From Lachnospiraceae bacterium (GTDB taxonomy: Bacteria; Bacillota; Clostridia; Lachnospirales; Lachnospiraceae): a stretch of DNA of 27,314 nucleotides. This document shows positions 6,206-13,899 of the stretch, piece by piece. Position 1 is the first letter of the stretch; each line of letters opens with the position of its first letter. The DNA lies in the NCBI GenBank assembly GCA_017477805.1, contig JAFUUM010000359.1, positions 1 through 27,314 of the forward strand. The letters run 5' to 3'. The notes under the pieces were generated by a model. That model was not told the origin of the DNA and ran no database searches. It saw nothing but the letters and a program-made list of their open reading frames with translations. The position numbers and the translations under genes were made by a program.

Positions 6206-7781
6206 AATACATGGAAAAGATGCAGCGGCAAATACTGTGGTCTGCGTCTTTTTCTTTTTTCTGACGGTCATCCTTCCGCTGTATTTTAAAAATGGATATG
6301 AAAGGATCGCCACCCGAAAATCGATGCTGTTCCGGTGGGGAGGAACGATCTGCGGGATCCTGCTGCTCCTGATCTTTCTTTGGAAGATGTGCGAAGCTGT
6401 CCGCCAGAAGAGAAAACTGAAAGGGAGCATCCTTGATCTGTTTGTGTTTTCGTGGGCTGTGATCAATCTCCTTTCTTATCTGCTTTCTATCGATAGGAGC
6501 GAAGCACTCTATGGCACGACCGGATGGTACATGGGGTTCGTGACCCAGGAGATCTGTGTACTGATCTTTTTCGGTGTCGGGAGATTTTTCCCTGTCCGGC
6601 AAATAACAGGCAGGATCCTGCTTGGGTTTAGCTGTGCCTGTGCCGCATTTGTTTTTCTCTGGGGACTTCTGAACCGGTTTTCCATATATCCGCTGAAGAT
6701 GAGCTTTGCCACGCCGGAATTCATTTCTTCCATCGGAAACATTAACTGGACCGGCGGTTATTATGCTGTTCTTATGCCGGTGATCACAGGGGTATATTTC
6801 TTACAGGATGAGATCCTGCAAAAGAGGAAGCTGTTTCAACTTTTTACGGATCTTGCGATGATCATCACCCTTTCCTTTGGCATCGTGGAGGGAAGCGATG
6901 ATGTGTATACCTCCATGGCACTGACCTTTTTCCTGTATCTTTTGCTGTGTGGAGAAAAGAAAGAACGGATGCTCAGGTGGTGTGAGATGGTGATCTCGAC
7001 CTGTCTGGAATGTCAGATCATGAGAGGGATCGCGGCAATATGGCCCGGAAGTTTGAATTATGAAAGTACTTTTACGAGGCTGTTTTTGTCAAATGTCACA
7101 TTGATCCCCGGGATCCTGGCGCTTATCGGATATCTCTGGCTTCGTTTTTGGAAAAAGGAAGAACGGGCAAAGTTGGTGTTCCGGCTCTTCTCACAGGGCC
7201 TGATCGTATTGTCCCTGGCGGCATTGATCGTGTACATTTCTCTGCTGATCTGTAATACTTTATGGCCGGGATCCGCCGGGATCTTTTCGGATCTCGGGGC
7301 ACTGACCTTTAACGACCGCTGGGGAAATGCCAGGGGGGCCACCTGGAGCGATGGTGTTAAGATATGGGAAACCTTTGACACTAAGGGAAAGCTGGTGGGA
7401 GCAGGTCCTGATTGTTTTGCGGCCTATGCCTACAGCCGGGAGGATGTCAGTATCCTGCTCAGGAGTCAGTTTGGGGATGCAAGGCTGACCAATGCCCACA
7501 ACGAGGTCTTTACGATCCTTGTAAACCAGGGGCTTCTCGGGGTGGCTGCATTTCTCGGAATGGTGGCAGCAGGGATCCGGGAAGGATATCAGGGGATCAG
7601 ATCCGGTAAAGATCCGGCTGCAGCACTGTTTTTGGCCGGAATGTTATCTGCCTTTATCTATAACCAGTTCAGTTTTGAGCAGATCATGATCACACCCTAC
7701 TTTTATCTGATGCTTGGACTGATCTCGGCATACACCCGTGCAGGCAAGGCGGAACTTGAAGAAATCCCGCAATCATTGTAA
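6174..7781 (+). CDS. Polytopic O-antigen ligase/polymerase-like (Wzy/WaaL) protein
   Basis: A 535-aa integral membrane protein with roughly ten to twelve hydrophobic segments. Between the later segments is a soluble loop with the pattern of the Wzy_C/WaaL family: RWGNARGATWSDGVKIW...LVGAGPDCF and the LTNAHNEVFTILVNQGLLGV motif. Family members polymerise or ligate lipid-linked glycans at the outer face of the membrane. The start is a TTG (6174), supported by GGAGGGG at 6160-6166 and by the absence of any in-frame ATG before the first membrane segment. It overlaps the pseudouridine synthase by 32 nt. No wzx or glycosyltransferase gene is adjacent, so the glycan is unknown. Confidence 0.75.
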   Translation: MKDCLETKKPEIHGKDAAANTVVCVFFFFLTVILPLYFKNGYERIATRKSMLFRWGGTICGILLLLIFLWKMCEAVRQKRKLKGSILDLFVFSWAVINLLSYLLSIDRSEALYGTTGWYMGFVTQEICVLIFFGVGRFFPVRQITGRILLGFSCACAAFVFLWGLLNRFSIYPLKMSFATPEFISSIGNINWTGGYYAVLMPVITGVYFLQDEILQKRKLFQLFTDLAMIITLSFGIVEGSDDVYTSMALTFFLYLLLCGEKKERMLRWCEMVISTCLECQIMRGIAAIWPGSLNYESTFTRLFLSNVTLIPGILALIGYLWLRFWKKEERAKLVFRLFSQGLIVLSLAALIVYISLLICNTLWPGSAGIFSDLGALTFNDRWGNARGATWSDGVKIWETFDTKGKLVGAGPDCFAAYAYSREDVSILLRSQFGDARLTNAHNEVFTILVNQGLLGVAAFLGMVAAGIREGYQGIRSGKDPAAALFLAGMLSAFIYNQFSFEQIMITPYFYLMLGLISAYTRAGKAELEEIPQSL

Positions 7782-7812
7782 AATACCACGTAAGTCTACC
7801 CGCCACGGCGGG
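7756..7812 (+). promoter_or_regulatory. proS promoter and leader hairpin
   Basis: TTGAAG (7756-7761), a 17-nt spacer and TAAAAT (7779-7784) form a sigma-A-like promoter spanning the end of the upstream membrane-protein gene. The short leader contains a GC-rich hairpin (CCCGCC at 7799-7804 with GGCGGG at 7807-7812) with no T-run, so it is not an obvious terminator. No T-box leader is seen in the 62-nt gap. An SD (CAGGAGAG) precedes ATG 7844. Confidence 0.5.
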
Positions 7813-7843
7813 CATGTAATATCGATAACACAGGAGAGAAAAA

Positions 7844-9274
7844 ATGGCTGATAAGAAAATGGTGGAAGCGATCACTTCCATGGAAGAAGATTTTGCCCAG
7901 TGGTATACGGACGTTGTCAAAAAGGCAGAACTTGTGGACTACACTTCCGTAAAGGGATGTATGGTGATCCGTCCCGCCGGATATGCGATCTGGGAAAGGA
8001 TCCAGGCAGAGCTGGACAAACGGTTTAAGGAGACAGGTGTACAGAATGTTTACCTGCCCATGTTCATTCCCGAGAGCCTTTTACAGATGGAAAAGGATCA
8101 CGTGGAAGGTTTTGCACCGGAAGTTGCCTGGGTAACCCAGGGCGGTCTGCAGCCTTTGACGGAAAGACTTTGCGTTCGTCCCACATCCGAGACTCTGTTC
8201 TGTGATTATTATAAGAATATCGTTCATTCTTACAGGGATCTGCCCCAGGTTTGTAACCAGTGGTGCTCCGTTGTGAGATGGGAAAAAGAGACCAGACCTT
8301 TCCTCAGAAGCAGAGAGTTCTTGTGGCAGGAAGGCCACACGGCTCACGCTACCGCAGAGGAAGCCGAGGCAAGGACCGTTCAGATGCTGAACGTATATGC
8401 GGATTTCCTTGAGAATTTCTGCGCGATCCCCGTGATCAAGGGTCAGAAGACCGAGAAAGAGAAATTCGCAGGTGCTGTGGCAACCTATACCGTAGAAGCG
8501 TTGATGCATGACGGTAAGGCTCTGCAGTCCGGTACCAGCCATAACTTCGGTGACGGATTTGCAAAAGCATTCGGCATCCAGTTTACCGGTAAGGATAACA
8601 AGTTAGAGTATGTACACCAGACTTCCTGGGGTGTGACCACCCGTCTCATCGGAGCCATCATCATGGTTCACGGTGACAATTCCGGACTGGTACTGCCTCC
8701 CATGGTGGCACCTACCCAGGTCATGATCGTACCCATCCAGCAGAAGAAGGAAGGCGTACTTGAAAAAGCAGCGGAACTTCAGGAAGTGCTGAAGAACTTC
8801 CGTGTTAAAGTAGATGATTCCGACAAGTCTCCCGGCTGGAAGTTCTCCGAGCAGGAGATGAGAGGCATCCCTCTTCGTCTGGAAGTCGGTCCCAAGGATA
8901 TTGAAAACGGCAAGTGCGTCCTGGTACGCCGCGATAACGGTGAGAAGATCGAAGTCGCCTTTACCGACTTAGAGAAGAAAGTTGCAGAACTCCTGCCTCA
9001 GATCCAGAAAGATATGTTGGAGAGAGCAAGGGAAAGAAGAGACAGTCAGACCTATGTCGCAAAGAACATGGACGAGTTCCGCGAGATCTTCAAGGATAAG
9101 AACGGATTCGTAAAGGCCATGTGGTGCGGAGATCAGGCCTGCGAAGATGCCATCAAAGAAGAACTGGCAGTGACCAGCAGATGCATGCCTTTTGAACAGG
9201 AGAACCTGGGCGAAGTCTGCGCATGCTGCGGAAAGCCTGCAAAGAAGATGGTTTATTGGGGAAGAGCGTATTGA
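7844..9274 (+). CDS. proS: Prolyl-tRNA synthetase, type 3 (archaeal/eukaryal-like)
   Basis: A 476-aa class II synthetase that charges tRNA-Pro with proline. The sequence has the type-3 hallmarks: an N-terminal DFAQWYTDVVKKAELVDY...RPAGYAIWE start, no bacterial editing insertion, the motif-2 region VVRWEKETRPFLRSREFLWQEGHTAH, an anticodon-binding domain, and a C-terminal Cys-rich zinc-binding domain (CGDQAC...CACCGKPAKK) ending in the typical aromatic tail WGRAY. Length matches the family. Its stop codon shares one base with the start of cca (TGATG), so the two tRNA genes are translationally coupled. Confidence 0.96.
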   Translation: MADKKMVEAITSMEEDFAQWYTDVVKKAELVDYTSVKGCMVIRPAGYAIWERIQAELDKRFKETGVQNVYLPMFIPESLLQMEKDHVEGFAPEVAWVTQGGLQPLTERLCVRPTSETLFCDYYKNIVHSYRDLPQVCNQWCSVVRWEKETRPFLRSREFLWQEGHTAHATAEEAEARTVQMLNVYADFLENFCAIPVIKGQKTEKEKFAGAVATYTVEALMHDGKALQSGTSHNFGDGFAKAFGIQFTGKDNKLEYVHQTSWGVTTRLIGAIIMVHGDNSGLVLPPMVAPTQVMIVPIQQKKEGVLEKAAELQEVLKNFRVKVDDSDKSPGWKFSEQEMRGIPLRLEVGPKDIENGKCVLVRRDNGEKIEVAFTDLEKKVAELLPQIQKDMLERARERRDSQTYVAKNMDEFREIFKDKNGFVKAMWCGDQACEDAIKEELAVTSRCMPFEQENLGEVCACCGKPAKKMVYWGRAY

Positions 9275-10614
9275 TGAAACAGATCGATCTGCCTGCAGCC
9301 GCGGAAGAGATACTGCGGACCATATGGCAGGCGGGCTATGAAGCGTATATAGTGGGCGGATGCGTGCGTGATGCCTCTATGGGAAGGGTTCCCAGTGACT
9401 GGGATATTACCACCTCGGCAGGGCCGGAAGAAGTGAAAAAGCTTTTTCGCAGGACCCTGGATACAGGGATCAAGCACGGGACCGTAACGGTGATGGTGGG
9501 CTCGGAAGGTTTCGAGGTCACCACTTATCGTATTGACGGAGAATATCTGGACGGACGGCATCCCAAGGAAGTGACCTTCACTGCCAGTCTGGAAGAGGAT
9601 CTAAAGCGCAGGGATTTTACCATCAATGCCATGGCCTATAATCCCGAACGGGGTCTGGTGGATCTTTTCGGCGGGCAGGAAGATCTGGAAAAGAAAGTGA
9701 TCCGCTGTGTGGGAGATCCGAAGGAACGGTTTTCCGAGGATGCCCTGCGGATGATGAGAGCCGCCAGGTTTGCGGCCCAGCTTGGGTTCTCCATTGACGA
9801 GGGTACAAAAGAGGCAATGAAAGAACTGGCTCCCACCCTGAAGAAGGTAAGTGCGGAGCGGATCCAGGCGGAACTGGTAAAGCTTCTGACCAGCGAACAT
9901 CCGGATGAGTTCAGGACCCTGTATGAAACAGGCCTGACGGCTGTGTTTTTGCCGGAGTTTGATGCCTGCATGAACACACCACAGAATTCCCCGCACCATG
10001 TCTACAATGTGGGGGATCATACCCTGAAGGCCATGGAAGGAGTACGGGCGGATAAAGTGCTGCGGCTTGCCATGCTGCTCCATGATATGGGAAAAGCCGT
10101 GACCCGCACCACCGACGAAAATGGGCGGGATCATTTTCGGGGACACGCCAGGGTCTCCGAGGAAATGGCAAAAAAAATACTGCATCGCCTGAAATTCGAT
10201 AATGCCACAACTACCGCAGTCTGCAGAATGGTGAAATACCATGACTGGCAGATCCATTCGGCGGAAACGGAATACTATCTGCGGCTCGCACTCCATCAGA
10301 TCGGAAAGGACGCCTTTCCCGATATCTTTGAAGTGAATCGTGCGGATGTTATGGCCCAGAGCGATCTGTGGAGGGATGAGAAACTCTCCAGGATCAACAG
10401 GCTGGAAGAACTGTATCATTCCGTCTTGGATCAGGGACAGTGTGTCACCAAAGAGGAACTGGCACTCAACGGAAAAGAGCTGATCGAGCTGGGTGTGAAA
10501 CCGGGCCCTGCCATGGGAAAGATCCTGGATCGTATGCTTGAGTCCGTATTGGAAGACCCGGCAAGAAATACAAGGGAATATCTGACAAGTCATTTGGAGA
10601 GCTTTTTGTCATGA
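9274..10614 (+). CDS. cca: CCA tRNA nucleotidyltransferase
   Basis: This 446-aa enzyme adds or repairs the 3' CCA end of tRNA without a template. The N-terminal nucleotidyltransferase fold shows YIVGGCVRD and the catalytic metal-binding SDWDITT (D42, D44), then RRDFTINAMAYNP and the RFSEDALRMMRAARFAAQLGF block. A C-terminal HD-type domain includes LLHDMGKAV. ATG 9274 overlaps the proS stop and has GGGGAAG at 9258-9264; longer in-frame readings extend into proS and are rejected. It overlaps the next gene by 4 nt (ATGA). Whether it adds all of CCA or only part cannot be told, but no second paralog is in the window. Confidence 0.95.
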   Translation: MKQIDLPAAAEEILRTIWQAGYEAYIVGGCVRDASMGRVPSDWDITTSAGPEEVKKLFRRTLDTGIKHGTVTVMVGSEGFEVTTYRIDGEYLDGRHPKEVTFTASLEEDLKRRDFTINAMAYNPERGLVDLFGGQEDLEKKVIRCVGDPKERFSEDALRMMRAARFAAQLGFSIDEGTKEAMKELAPTLKKVSAERIQAELVKLLTSEHPDEFRTLYETGLTAVFLPEFDACMNTPQNSPHHVYNVGDHTLKAMEGVRADKVLRLAMLLHDMGKAVTRTTDENGRDHFRGHARVSEEMAKKILHRLKFDNATTTAVCRMVKYHDWQIHSAETEYYLRLALHQIGKDAFPDIFEVNRADVMAQSDLWRDEKLSRINRLEELYHSVLDQGQCVTKEELALNGKELIELGVKPGPAMGKILDRMLESVLEDPARNTREYLTSHLESFLS

Positions 10615-12068
10615 GAACAAAACCCTGCATGAAACTGCATAAGTTGATGGCTCTTTTTCTGTTCCTGTGCGCCATGCTGGCAGTATGCTCTCTTTCCGGC
10701 TGTACTCTGCCCTGGGGCAGCTCCGGAGGCGGAGGAGATACTTATGATACCGGCTTTGTACCGGACCAGCCGGGGATCTATGATTCTGCCGACCGGGCAG
10801 TTTTCATAAAGTATGATAAAAAGGAACAGACCCTGAGTTTTCAGAGTCTTCAGAATGATAAACGATATACATTGGGGATCACGGGATCCACGTATTTTTA
10901 TGATAAGTACGGAGTGGCGGTGACTGCCGACGGATTAAAGCCCGGGGTTATTGTAGATCTGACCTTTTATAAACCCAGAAGACGGTTAAATACCCTTCAG
11001 ATCTCACCGACAGCCTGGGTGATCGAAAATTCCGGTAATTTCCAGATCAAGGAAAAGACCGGGATGATGACGGTGGGCAAGGATTCCTATAAGCTCGCCG
11101 GAGGACTCTGCGTCTTGTCCGGAGAAGAAGAGAAGGAATTGATGGATATCGCATCCATCGACTCTCTGAACATTTACGGCGTGGACAATGAAGTGTACAG
11201 CATTTCCGTTACAAGAGGTCACGGATATCTCCGGCTTACCGGAGATGAGTACTTCTACGGCGGCTGGATCGAGGTAGGAGAAAAACTGATCCAGAAGATC
11301 AGTGAAAACATGCTGCTCACGGTTCCAGAAGGAAAGAGCACGGTGCTCATCAGCCATAAGGGTATCAGCGGAACTTACAGTATTTCCGTGGACAGAGGTC
11401 AGGAAGTAACGCTGGATATCGGAAGCATGAAGGAAGAACAGGCTGCATCGGGAGAAGTGGTATTTACCCTGACCCCCTCAACTGCCACACTTTATATCGA
11501 TGGGACGAAGGCGGATGCCTCCAGACCCATCCGCATGGAGTATGGGATCCATCAGCTGATCGCCAGGGCGGAGGGCTATGAGACGTTAACACAGTATCTT
11601 CGTGTGGGTTCTCCCACGGCAGGGATCGATGTGACCCTGCAGGAGATCACTACGGGGGACCAGGGCGATGGTACCACACAGGATCCCTCATTGACGACGG
11701 CAGGTCCCGCCGTGGATGATGGAGATGTGAGCGGCGGAGATCCCTGGGGAGAGAGCGGGACAACCACCATAACCACCGTGACGGAAGGCGGAGAGACCGA
11801 CGATGCGGAAATGTCGGAAGAGGATATGGCCGCTGCGGCCAGCACAACCGGTGTCTATTATGTGGTCATCTCGGCACCCAACGGAGCGGAAGCGTATTTC
11901 GACGGGAATTTTGTGGGAATGGTACCCTGCAGATATGCGAAAAAAGAGGGTACTCATGTGATCACTATCCGCAAGAGCGGATATACCACCAGGTCCTATA
12001 CGGTCCAGATCGATGGGGAGAAAGAGGATATTGTATACTCATTTCCGGATCTGATCGCCACGGAATAG
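10611..12068 (+). CDS. PEGA-domain lipoprotein
   Basis: A 485-aa exported protein with an N-terminal hydrophobic segment and a lipobox LSGC (Cys31), so it is probably lipid-anchored on the outer face of the membrane. Two PEGA-type beta-domains are visible: one around LTPSTATLYIDGTKAD...YGIHQLIARAEGYETLTQYL and one at the C-terminus around ISAPNGAEAYFDGNFVGMVPCRY...GTHVITIRKSGYTTRSYTV. They are separated by a ~85-residue Gly/Ser/Thr/Asp/Glu-rich linker. PEGA domains are common surface modules with no enzymatic role known. It overlaps cca by 4 nt, with GGAGAG at 10596-10601. The first ~270 residues are not recognised. Confidence 0.8.
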   Translation: MRTKPCMKLHKLMALFLFLCAMLAVCSLSGCTLPWGSSGGGGDTYDTGFVPDQPGIYDSADRAVFIKYDKKEQTLSFQSLQNDKRYTLGITGSTYFYDKYGVAVTADGLKPGVIVDLTFYKPRRRLNTLQISPTAWVIENSGNFQIKEKTGMMTVGKDSYKLAGGLCVLSGEEEKELMDIASIDSLNIYGVDNEVYSISVTRGHGYLRLTGDEYFYGGWIEVGEKLIQKISENMLLTVPEGKSTVLISHKGISGTYSISVDRGQEVTLDIGSMKEEQAASGEVVFTLTPSTATLYIDGTKADASRPIRMEYGIHQLIARAEGYETLTQYLRVGSPTAGIDVTLQEITTGDQGDGTTQDPSLTTAGPAVDDGDVSGGDPWGESGTTTITTVTEGGETDDAEMSEEDMAAAASTTGVYYVVISAPNGAEAYFDGNFVGMVPCRYAKKEGTHVITIRKSGYTTRSYTVQIDGEKEDIVYSFPDLIATE

Positions 12069-12119
12069 GTTTTTTTGAAAAAAATATCCCCCGAAGCCTT
12101 GAAAAATGGGCAAAAAATA

Positions 12120-12173
12120 TTGACAAACAACTTCTGAGCAACTATATATAAAGAAGTGGGGGGGTTCCCCTTC
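12120..12173 (+). promoter_or_regulatory. Strong HU promoter and G-rich leader hairpin
   Basis: A perfect -35 TTGACA (12120-12125), 17-nt spacer and TATATA -10 (12143-12148) give one of the best sigma-A promoters in the window. The expected transcript begins near 12155. Its 5' end can fold into GAAG-T-GGGG (12153-12161) with CCCCTTC (12167-12173), including a run of seven G. The hairpin lies about 30 nt before the ATG and does not cover the SD. Confidence 0.75.
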
Positions 12174-12203
12174 AAAAACAAGTGTAGAATCAGGAGGAAT
12201 GAC

Positions 12204-12485
12204 ATGAACAAGACAGAATTAGTTGAAGAAATCGCTAAGAAAACAGGTCTCACCAAGAAAGATTCCGAGAAGGCTGTTAAGGCTTTCACCGACGCTGTAT
12301 CCGCAGAACTGAAAAAGGGCGGAAAGGTTCAGTTAGTTGGCTTCGGTACTTTCGAAGTTGCTAAGAGAGCTGCAAGAGAAGGCAGAAACCCTCAGACCGG
12401 CAAGACCATGAAGATCGCTGCTTCCAAGGCACCTAAGTTCAAACCCGGTAAGGCTCTGAAGGATCTTGTTAACAAGAAAAAATAA
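12204..12485 (+). CDS. hup: HU-family nucleoid DNA-binding protein
   Basis: A 93-aa basic histone-like protein that bends and compacts DNA as a dimer. The sequence is canonical from MNKTELVEEIAKKTGLTKKD through the KVQLVGFGTFEV core and the DNA-binding beta-arm GRNPQTGKTMKIAASKAPKFKPGKALK. AGGAGG (12192-12197) lies six bases before ATG 12204. Codons are drawn from a small preferred set, as expected for a highly expressed gene. It is monocistronic, with its own promoter (12120-12148) and terminator (12500-12531). Confidence 0.97.
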   Translation: MNKTELVEEIAKKTGLTKKDSEKAVKAFTDAVSAELKKGGKVQLVGFGTFEVAKRAAREGRNPQTGKTMKIAASKAPKFKPGKALKDLVNKKK

Positions 12486-12499
12486 TTGAATACAAAAGG

Positions 12500-12531
12500 A
12501 TCGCCCGGAGAGAGGTCTCCGGGCGATTTTT
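12500..12531 (+). terminator. HU terminator
   Basis: A perfect 12-bp GC-rich stem (12500-12511 with 12516-12527), a GAGG tetraloop and a TTTTT tail form a textbook intrinsic terminator 14 nt after the HU stop. On the minus strand the tail is a shorter T-run, so it may also stop the convergent transglutaminase transcript. Confidence 0.92.
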
Positions 12532-12559
12532 ATGTTCCGTTTATGAGGTTTTCGATTTC

Positions 12560-13492
12560 TTAATTGCTCAGATCCTGAGATGTGGAGTGATCTCTGGACA
12601 TTTCTTCCAGACTGATCATGAAGTATTTGTGCCGCAGGTGATTATAATTGGGATAAGCAGCTCCCTGTGTGGGATCGTCCCAGGTCACATCGATGTAATA
12701 CCAGATACCATCCACTTTTACGCGGTTCCAGGCATGACTTCCGCCGTTTGCAGTTCCGGTGATGCGTTCACTTTCGATCCCCAGTGCATCCATAAAGAAT
12801 TCAAAAGTTTTGGAATAGCCGTCACAGACTGCCCGATGTTTGATCATAACGCCTTCAATGGAGTAGGAGACATTTGGTACGGTCCCCGCATAGTAATTCA
12901 CCACATCGTAATAGGTGTTGTTGACGATATAGTCGTGAACAGCCAGTATTTTATCCCTGTCTGTCATACCCGGCGTGATGATCTCATCGATGACATCAAA
13001 GACCAGGAGTTTTGCATTGATCTCATTCGAGGTGCCGTAAGCTTTGCGTCCTTCTGCACAGCCGTAATTGACATAGTGGGCATAGAGGACTGCAGGATCG
13101 TTTCCGAGGATGGCAGCCACATCCGGGTTATCGGCGGCATATCTTGCGGCGTCGAAATAGTAACCGGAGCGTAGTTGTTCTACCTTACGATAGCCCCTGG
13201 TATTGAAGTCGTAGATGTAATAGGAATAGAGGTCATCGAAGACGGAAGTCCGCTGCATTTGGAAACGGGCTGCACGTCCTTCTGCCTTTCCTGCGGCGAC
13301 ATAGTGGTTATAGAGTAATGTTTTATCATAGCCGAAAGCCGCCAGCAGGTCCGGGTTATTGTCGGCGTAATAGATATGGTCAAAATTGGACAGGGTTTCC
13401 GGTGTGGCCGCGTAGGCATTGGTGTCCGGAATGCCGAAAAAGAAAAGACCGGACAGGATGCAGGCCAGAGCGATCAGAAGATGTTTCTTCAT
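12560..13492 (-). CDS. Secreted transglutaminase-like protein with two NPDVAA/EGR modules
   Basis: The 310-aa protein starts at 13492 (GGAGG at 13501-13505 on the minus strand), giving a clean signal peptide (MKKHLLIALACILSG... AYA-A). Two ~38-residue modules follow at ~38-77 and ~113-151, each of the pattern F/Y-D-x-x-x-Y-A-x-x-NPDVAAxxGxDxxxLxxHYxxxGxxEGR. The C-terminal half is a transglutaminase-like cysteine-protease fold with C223 (RAVCDGYSKTF), H253 (GGSHAWNRVKV) and D268 (YYIDVTWDD). It is likely a cell-surface or secreted protease or peptide-crosslinking enzyme, substrate unknown. It is transcribed against its neighbours, convergent with HU. Confidence 0.85.
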   Translation of the reverse strand: MKKHLLIALACILSGLFFFGIPDTNAYAATPETLSNFDHIYYADNNPDLLAAFGYDKTLLYNHYVAAGKAEGRAARFQMQRTSVFDDLYSYYIYDFNTRGYRKVEQLRSGYYFDAARYAADNPDVAAILGNDPAVLYAHYVNYGCAEGRKAYGTSNEINAKLLVFDVIDEIITPGMTDRDKILAVHDYIVNNTYYDVVNYYAGTVPNVSYSIEGVMIKHRAVCDGYSKTFEFFMDALGIESERITGTANGGSHAWNRVKVDGIWYYIDVTWDDPTQGAAYPNYNHLRHKYFMISLEEMSRDHSTSQDLSN

Positions 13493-13537
13493 GGGAATTT
13501 CCTCCGATAGGAAAATAGCGTTGTCTGTTACCATCAC

Positions 13538-13546
13538 ATCATAGCA
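13538..13546 (-). promoter_or_regulatory. Extended -10 promoter for the transglutaminase-like gene
   Basis: On the minus strand TGC-TATGAT (13538-13546) matches an extended -10 element, about 45 nt before the start codon at 13492. No good -35 is seen. It would fire leftward, divergent from the rqcP promoter at 13579-13607. Confidence 0.35.
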
Positions 13547-13578
13547 TACAATCCGTGATTATAGGGAAGAGCTTACGA

Positions 13579-13607
13579 TTTACTGATCGTTTTAAATGGG
13601 GTAAAAT
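13579..13607 (+). promoter_or_regulatory. rqcP-operon promoter
   Basis: TTTACT (13579-13584), a 17-nt spacer and TAAAAT (13602-13607) give a plausible sigma-A promoter about 40 nt before the rqcP ATG. It would drive rqcP, the CDF gene and probably the genes after them. Confidence 0.5.
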
Positions 13608-13647
13608 GAAAAAGATAGGGAATGGGATCATTCCCGGGGAGAAAATC

Positions 13648-13887
13648 ATGAGACTTGATAAGTATTTGAAAGTGTCCCGCCTGATCAAGCGCCGCAGCGT
13701 GGCCAATGAAGCCTGTGATGCCGGCAGAGTCCAGATCAACGGACGGGTCGCAAAAGCATCTGCAGAAGTAAAGACCGGAGATGAGATCGTTATCGGCTTC
13801 GGTAATAAGGAAATGAGGGTACGGGTCCTGGATGTTTCCGAAGTGATCCGGAAGGAAGAAGCCAAGGAAATGTACGAGATCCTCTAG
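13648..13887 (+). CDS. rqcP: RqcP (YabO)-type S4 RNA-binding protein
   Basis: A 79-aa protein that is almost entirely an S4 RNA-binding domain: MRLDKYLKVSRLIKRRSVANEACDAG then RVQINGRVAKAS...GDEIVI. It closely resembles B. subtilis RqcP (YabO), which helps RqcH add C-terminal alanine tails to stalled chains on 50S subunits. ATG 13648 has GGGGAG (13637-13642) upstream; a longer in-frame reading to 13555 adds unrelated residues and crosses the promoter. HU and yabO are commonly neighbours in Firmicutes, but here a transglutaminase gene intervenes and the usual yabP/yabQ/divIC do not follow. Confidence 0.9.
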   Translation: MRLDKYLKVSRLIKRRSVANEACDAGRVQINGRVAKASAEVKTGDEIVIGFGNKEMRVRVLDVSEVIRKEEAKEMYEIL

Positions 13888-13899
13888 GCAGGAGAAGAC

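Noticed and set aside
4706..6466. 586-aa minus-strand open frame opposite the regulator and pseudouridine synthase
   Set aside because: It is antisense to two clear genes with intact family motifs; no domain or signal for translation is seen.
7782..7843. T-box leader for proS
   Set aside because: The gap is only 62 nt, has no T-box core or specifier stem, and the hairpin at 7799-7812 lacks a T-run.
9601..10593. 330-aa minus-strand open frame opposite cca
   Set aside because: It lies entirely within a well-conserved CCA enzyme gene, has no ribosome binding site or recognisable domain, and reads as an antisense shadow.
12062..12119. Terminator after the PEGA lipoprotein
   Set aside because: There is a T7 run (12070-12076) followed by an A7 run, but no GC-rich stem, so a real intrinsic terminator is not supported.
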